In this document: one piece after another, positions 7,067-10,286 of the stretch | How positions within the stretch are numbered: the first letter of the stretch is position 1 | Layout of the letters: each line of letters opens with the position of its first letter | Origin: Paracoccaceae bacterium | GTDB lineage: Bacteria > Pseudomonadota > Alphaproteobacteria > Rhodobacterales > Rhodobacteraceae | Reading direction: 5' to 3' | Length of the DNA stretch: 10,286 nucleotides | NCBI GenBank assembly: GCA_003551745.1 | Contig: PUNI01000402.1 | Location: 1 to 10,286 of the forward strand | The notes under the pieces: generated by a model | What the model was told of the DNA's origin: nothing | Seen by the model: only the letters and a program-made list of their open reading frames with translations | The model's database searches: none | Translations under genes and position numbers: made by a program

Positions 7067-7072
7067 GCAGAC

Positions 7073-7837
7073 ATGGCAGACCATCCGATCCCCGCGGCAG
7101 CATCGCCGCTGCCCGCCCGCCCCGGATCCCGGCGGCCGGCGATGAAACGCAACCTCGTCCTGCTGGCACTCGTCGCGGTCGGCGTGACCGGGGCGTTCCT
7201 GCTGGGCGACCGGCTGAGCTTCGAGACCCTGCGCGACAACCGCGAGGCGCTGCTGGCGCTGCGGGACGCGAACTACCCGCTGACCGCCAGCGTCTTCGTG
7301 CTGATCTACATCAGCGTCGTGGTGCTCTCGCTGCCGGGCCCGCTCGTCCTCTCGCTCACCGGCGGCTTCCTGTTCGGGCTGTTTCCGGGCGTGCTGTTCA
7401 ACATCGCCTCCGCCACCATCGGCGCCGTCCTCGTGTTTCTCGCGGTGCGCTGGGGCGTCGGCGACCGGCTTGCGACGCATATACGGCAAAGCGACGGGCG
7501 CATCGGACGGCTGAAGGCCGCGCTTGACGAGAACGCCTTCTCGGCGGTGCTGACCGCACGGCTGATCCCGGTGCTGCCCTTTTTCCTCGTCAACCTCGTG
7601 CCGCCGCTGATGGGGATGCGGCTGGCTCCGTTCGCGACGGCGACCGTGATCGGCGTCATTCCCGGGGGCCTGGTCTATGCCTGGGTGGGCGCCGGCCTGG
7701 GCGAGGTCTTCGCGCGCGACGAGAGCCCCAACCTCGGCATCATCTTCGAGCCGCAGGTGCTGGGCCCGCTGCTCGGGCTCGCCGCCCTCGCGGCGCTGCC
7801 CACGCTGCTGCGGCTGATCCGCGGCAGGACCCTCTAG
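7073..7837 (+). CDS. TVP38/TMEM64 family (VTT-domain) integral membrane protein
   Basis: Protein of 254 aa of the DedA-like VTT superfamily. These are inner-membrane proteins linked to lipid scrambling or small-molecule transport, with the substrate of most members unknown. A Pro/Ala/Arg-rich cytoplasmic N-terminus of about 24 residues precedes the first helix (about 26-44). The VTT core follows: LPGPLVLSLTGGFLFGLFPG (residues 87-106) with the GGFLFG motif, then FNIASATIGAVLVFLAVRWG (109-128). The re-entrant or second half is LTARLIPVLPFFLVNLVPPL (160-179) with the conserved R-x-x-P and FxxxN elements, then VIGVIPGGLVYAWVGAGLG (192-210). A last helix (about 229-247) ends in a basic tail. The start is fixed by GGAGGT. 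It is followed after 3 bases by a FAD oxidoreductase gene, a partnership also seen as fused proteins elsewhere. Confidence 0.9.
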   Translation: MADHPIPAAASPLPARPGSRRPAMKRNLVLLALVAVGVTGAFLLGDRLSFETLRDNREALLALRDANYPLTASVFVLIYISVVVLSLPGPLVLSLTGGFLFGLFPGVLFNIASATIGAVLVFLAVRWGVGDRLATHIRQSDGRIGRLKAALDENAFSAVLTARLIPVLPFFLVNLVPPLMGMRLAPFATATVIGVIPGGLVYAWVGAGLGEVFARDESPNLGIIFEPQVLGPLLGLAALAALPTLLRLIRGRTL

Positions 7838-7840
7838 GCC

Positions 7841-9265
7841 ATGGGCGCCGAACTGATCCGTACCGACCTCTGCGTCATCGGCGCGGGCTCGGGCGGGCTG
7901 TCGGTGGCGGCCGGCGCGGTGCAGATGGGCGCCCGGGTGGTGCTCGTCGAGGGCGGCGAGATGGGCGGCGACTGCCTCAACCACGGCTGCGTGCCGTCGA
8001 AGGCGCTGATCGCTGCGGCGCATCACGCCCATGCCATGGCGGCGGGTGCGCCTTTCGGCATCGCCCCGGTGGCGCCCGAAATCGACTATGGCGTGGTCAA
8101 GGACCACGTGGCGCAGGTGATCGCCGCCATCGCCCCCCATGACAGCCAGGAGCGGTTCGAGGGGCTCGGGGTGCGCGTGATCCGGCACTGGGCGCGCTTC
8201 ACCGGGCCGCGGGAGATCGAGGCCGGCCCCTGCCGCATCCGCGCCCGGCGCTTCGTCATCGCCACCGGCTCGCGCCCCGCCCTGCCGCCGATCCCCGGGC
8301 TCGACAGGGTGCCGCATCACACCAACGAGACGATCTTCGCGCTTCGCCAGCGACCCTATCACCTCATCGTCATCGGCGGCGGCCCGATCGGCATGGAGAT
8401 GGCGCAGGCCCATCGCCGGCTCGGCAGCCGGGTCACGGTGATCGAGGCCGACCGGGTTCTGGCCCGCGAGGAACCGGAACTCGCCGCTCTCGTGCGCGAC
8501 CGGCTCTGCGCGGAGGGGGTGGAGATCGTCGAGGGCGCCGGGGTGACGGCGGTGGCCGGCACCGAGGGTGCGCTGTCGATCTCGCTGGCAGACGGACGGC
8601 GGTTTGCGGGCTCGCATCTTCTGGTGGCCGCCGGGCGCGCGCCGAACCTCGGCGGGCTGGGCCTTGAGGCGGCCCGTGTCGCGCACAGCGCCGCCGGGGT
8701 CACCGTCAACGCCGGGCTGCGCAGCTCGAACCGGCGGATCTATGCCATCGGCGATGCGGCGGGTCAGGGGCAGTACACCCATCTGGCGGGATACCATGCC
8801 GGCGTGGTGATCCGCTCGGCATTGCTGGCCCTGCCCGCGCGCGTGCGCGGCGACCACATCCCCCGCGCCACCTACACCGACCCCGAGCTGGCCCATGTCG
8901 GCCTGACCGAGGCCGCCGCCCGTGAAAGCCTCGGCGCAGGCGTCGCAGTCTTCACCGTGCCGCTGGCGGGCAATGACCGCGCCCAGGCAATGCGACGCAC
9001 GGACGGGATGATCAAGCTGATCGTGCACCGCGGCCGGCCCGTGGGCGTGGGCATCGCCGCCCCCCAGGCCGGCGAGCTGATCGCGCCTTGGGCGCTCGCC
9101 GTCGCCAACCGGCTCAAACTGCGGGCGATGGCCGACACCGTGCTGCCCTATCCGACGCTGGGCGAAATCGGCAAGCGCGCAGCCGGAGCCTATTTTTCCC
9201 CGAAGCTGTTTGATAATGCTCTTCTCAAGCGGGTGGTCCGGCTGATCCAGAGGATCCTGCCCTGA
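7841..9265 (+). CDS. FAD-dependent pyridine nucleotide-disulfide oxidoreductase (mercuric reductase/dihydrolipoamide dehydrogenase-like)
   Basis: Class I flavoprotein disulfide reductase of 474 aa. The FAD site begins GAGSGG (residues 14-19). The redox-active disulfide is C45/C50 in GDCLNHGCVPSK, followed by ATGSRP (141-146), the NAD(P)H site GGGPIG (179-184) and the second FAD motif YAIGDAA (301-307). The dimerisation domain covers about 340-460. Where dihydrolipoamide dehydrogenase and glutathione reductase have the catalytic His of HPTxxE, this protein has Y437 (YPTLGE, 437-442), with E442 kept. It lacks the N-terminal metal-binding domain and C-terminal Cys-Cys pair of true MerA, so mercury reduction is not supported. 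The C-terminus LLKRVVRLIQRILP (461-474) is a cationic amphipathic helix that might contact the membrane. It starts 3 bases after the VTT gene, so the two are surely co-transcribed. The substrate is unknown. Confidence 0.9.
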   Translation: MGAELIRTDLCVIGAGSGGLSVAAGAVQMGARVVLVEGGEMGGDCLNHGCVPSKALIAAAHHAHAMAAGAPFGIAPVAPEIDYGVVKDHVAQVIAAIAPHDSQERFEGLGVRVIRHWARFTGPREIEAGPCRIRARRFVIATGSRPALPPIPGLDRVPHHTNETIFALRQRPYHLIVIGGGPIGMEMAQAHRRLGSRVTVIEADRVLAREEPELAALVRDRLCAEGVEIVEGAGVTAVAGTEGALSISLADGRRFAGSHLLVAAGRAPNLGGLGLEAARVAHSAAGVTVNAGLRSSNRRIYAIGDAAGQGQYTHLAGYHAGVVIRSALLALPARVRGDHIPRATYTDPELAHVGLTEAAARESLGAGVAVFTVPLAGNDRAQAMRRTDGMIKLIVHRGRPVGVGIAAPQAGELIAPWALAVANRLKLRAMADTVLPYPTLGEIGKRAAGAYFSPKLFDNALLKRVVRLIQRILP

Positions 9266-9286
9266 CCGCCGGCATGTGGCGAGGGC

Positions 9287-10286
9287 ATGGTGCTGAACTC
9301 ACTCTCGGGCCGCTTCCTGCTGCTGACGATCATCTTCGTCATGCTGGCGGAGGTGCTCATCTTCGTGCCGTCGGTGGCGCGGTTTCGCGAGGACTATCTG
9401 CTCACCCGTCTGGAACGGGCGCAGATCGCCTCGCTGGCGCTGTTGGCGACCGATAGCTTCATCGAGGAGCCGCTGGAGCGCGAGCTGCTCAGCAATGCCG
9501 GCGTGTTCAACGTGGTGCTGCGCCGCGACGAGCTGCGCGAGCTGGTGCTGTCCTCGCCGATCCCGGCGCCGATCCACGCCACCTACGATCTGCGCGACCC
9601 GCCGCTGTGGGAGCTGATCCGCGATGCAATGGCGGTGCTGATCGACCCCGAGAACCGGGTGATCCGGGTGATCGGCGATCCGGTGCGCGAGGCCGGGCTG
9701 CTGATCGAGGTGACCACCGAGACCGCGCCGCTGCGCCGCGAGATGCTGGCCTATGGCGGCCGCGTGCTGGTGCTGTCGGCGCTGATCGCGGTGACGACGG
9801 CGCTGTTGCTCTTCGCGGCCGTGCGCTTTCTGATCCTCACGCCGATCCGCCGGGTGGTCAGCCACATGACCGCCTATGCCGAGGCGCCGGAGGACGCCAC
9901 CCGGATCATTGCGCCCACCGCCCGGATCCGCGAGCTTCGCGAGGCCGAGGACGCGCTGGAGACGCTGCAGAAGCAGCTCACCGGCGCGCTGCGGCAGAAG
10001 GAGCGGCTGGCCCAGCTCGGCGGCGCGGTGGCCAAGATCAGCCACGACCTGCGAAACATCCTCTCCACCGCCTCGCTGCTCGCCGACCGGATGGAGCGGT
10101 CGAACGATCCGGCGGTGGCCCGGGCTGCGCCCAAGCTCGTGGGCTCGATCGCCCGGGCGGTGAACCTGTGCGAGACGACGCTCGCCTTCGGCAAGGCCGA
10201 GGAGCCGCCGCCCCGGCTCCAGCGGGTGCCGCTGCGGGCGCTGGTGGCCGATGTGGTGGAGAACGAACGCCTCGCGCTCTCCGAGG
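9287..10286 (+). CDS. Sensor histidine kinase, N-terminal part (cut by the window edge)
   Basis: An open frame of 333 codons without a stop that continues beyond the window. Membrane helices at about residues 10-29 and 158-182 flank a periplasmic sensor region of about 130 residues without recognised motifs. A HAMP-like linker (about 180-235) and a coiled coil (about 216-245) lead into a HisKA-type dimerisation domain. The likely phospho-acceptor is H253 in AKISHDLRNIL (249-259). HDxxN (H253, D254, N257) also fits the E/DxxT/N pattern linked to phosphatase activity, so the kinase may be bifunctional. The ATP-binding domain lies off the edge. The ATG at 9287 is the first start after the in-frame TGA at 9263; a GTG at 9290 is an alternative, with GAGG just upstream of both. 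It follows the oxidoreductase gene by 21 bases, suggesting one operon. No response regulator is visible in the window. Confidence 0.85.
   Translation, partial: MVLNSLSGRFLLLTIIFVMLAEVLIFVPSVARFREDYLLTRLERAQIASLALLATDSFIEEPLERELLSNAGVFNVVLRRDELRELVLSSPIPAPIHATYDLRDPPLWELIRDAMAVLIDPENRVIRVIGDPVREAGLLIEVTTETAPLRREMLAYGGRVLVLSALIAVTTALLLFAAVRFLILTPIRRVVSHMTAYAEAPEDATRIIAPTARIRELREAEDALETLQKQLTGALRQKERLAQLGGAVAKISHDLRNILSTASLLADRMERSNDPAVARAAPKLVGSIARAVNLCETTLAFGKAEEPPPRLQRVPLRALVADVVENERLALSE

Noticed and set aside
6862..7072. Replication origin or DnaA boxes beside rpmH
   Set aside because: No recognisable DnaA box or repeated cluster is present. The rpmH-dnaA origin arrangement of some other bacteria does not apply here.
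6995..9028. Open frame of 677 codons on the minus strand opposite the VTT and oxidoreductase genes
   Set aside because: Low-complexity antisense reading. It crosses the clear ribosome binding site and start of the VTT gene and shows no domain.
7841..9265. Naming the oxidoreductase merA or lpd
   Set aside because: It lacks the metal-binding domain and C-terminal Cys-Cys pair of MerA and the His of Lpd, and no mer or dehydrogenase-complex genes are nearby.

Overview
The window is a GC-rich chromosomal segment, most likely from an alphaproteobacterium of the Rhodobacterales/Paracoccaceae type. This rests on the very high GC content, the use of GTG as well as ATG starts, the style of the protein sequences, and the gene set rpmH, rnpA, yidD, yidC, MOSC protein, engB. 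The taxonomic call is inference from sequence style; no 16S or other marker is present.

Two divergent gene blocks leave a roughly 210-base intergenic region (6862-7072). The left block runs on the minus strand, from right to left: rpmH (ribosomal protein L34), rnpA (RNase P protein), yidD (membrane insertion factor), ttcA (tRNA 2-thiocytidine synthase), a membrane-anchored degenerate-GGDEF/EAL protein, yidC (membrane protein insertase), a MOSC-domain protein of YcbX/mARC type, and engB (ribosome-assembly GTPase). Most of it is the conserved 'translation and membrane insertion' locus: L34, RNase P, the YidD/YidC pair and EngB. Stop/start overlaps (rnpA/yidD and MOSC/engB) and a 7-base gap (yidC/MOSC) point to translational coupling. 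A c-di-GMP turnover gene sits between ttcA and yidC. It has its own strong ribosome binding site, a hairpin just after its stop codon and a plausible separate promoter for yidC downstream, so it looks like an insertion into the older operon.

The right block runs on the plus strand: a TVP38/TMEM64 (VTT-domain) membrane protein, a flavin-dependent pyridine nucleotide-disulfide oxidoreductase related to dihydrolipoamide dehydrogenase and mercuric reductase, and the first 333 codons of a membrane sensor histidine kinase that runs off the right edge. Gaps are 3 and 21 bases, so this looks like one transcription unit. Pairing, and even fusion, of VTT proteins with this type of oxidoreductase is known from other bacteria, but its substrate is unknown. 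It is the most promising unexplained system here: a membrane protein, a cytoplasmic redox enzyme with an intact active-site disulfide but a Tyr in place of the usual catalytic His, and possibly a dedicated sensor kinase.

Bases 1-58 hold no recognisable gene. No RNA genes, insertion sequences, CRISPR arrays, phage genes or attachment sites were seen.
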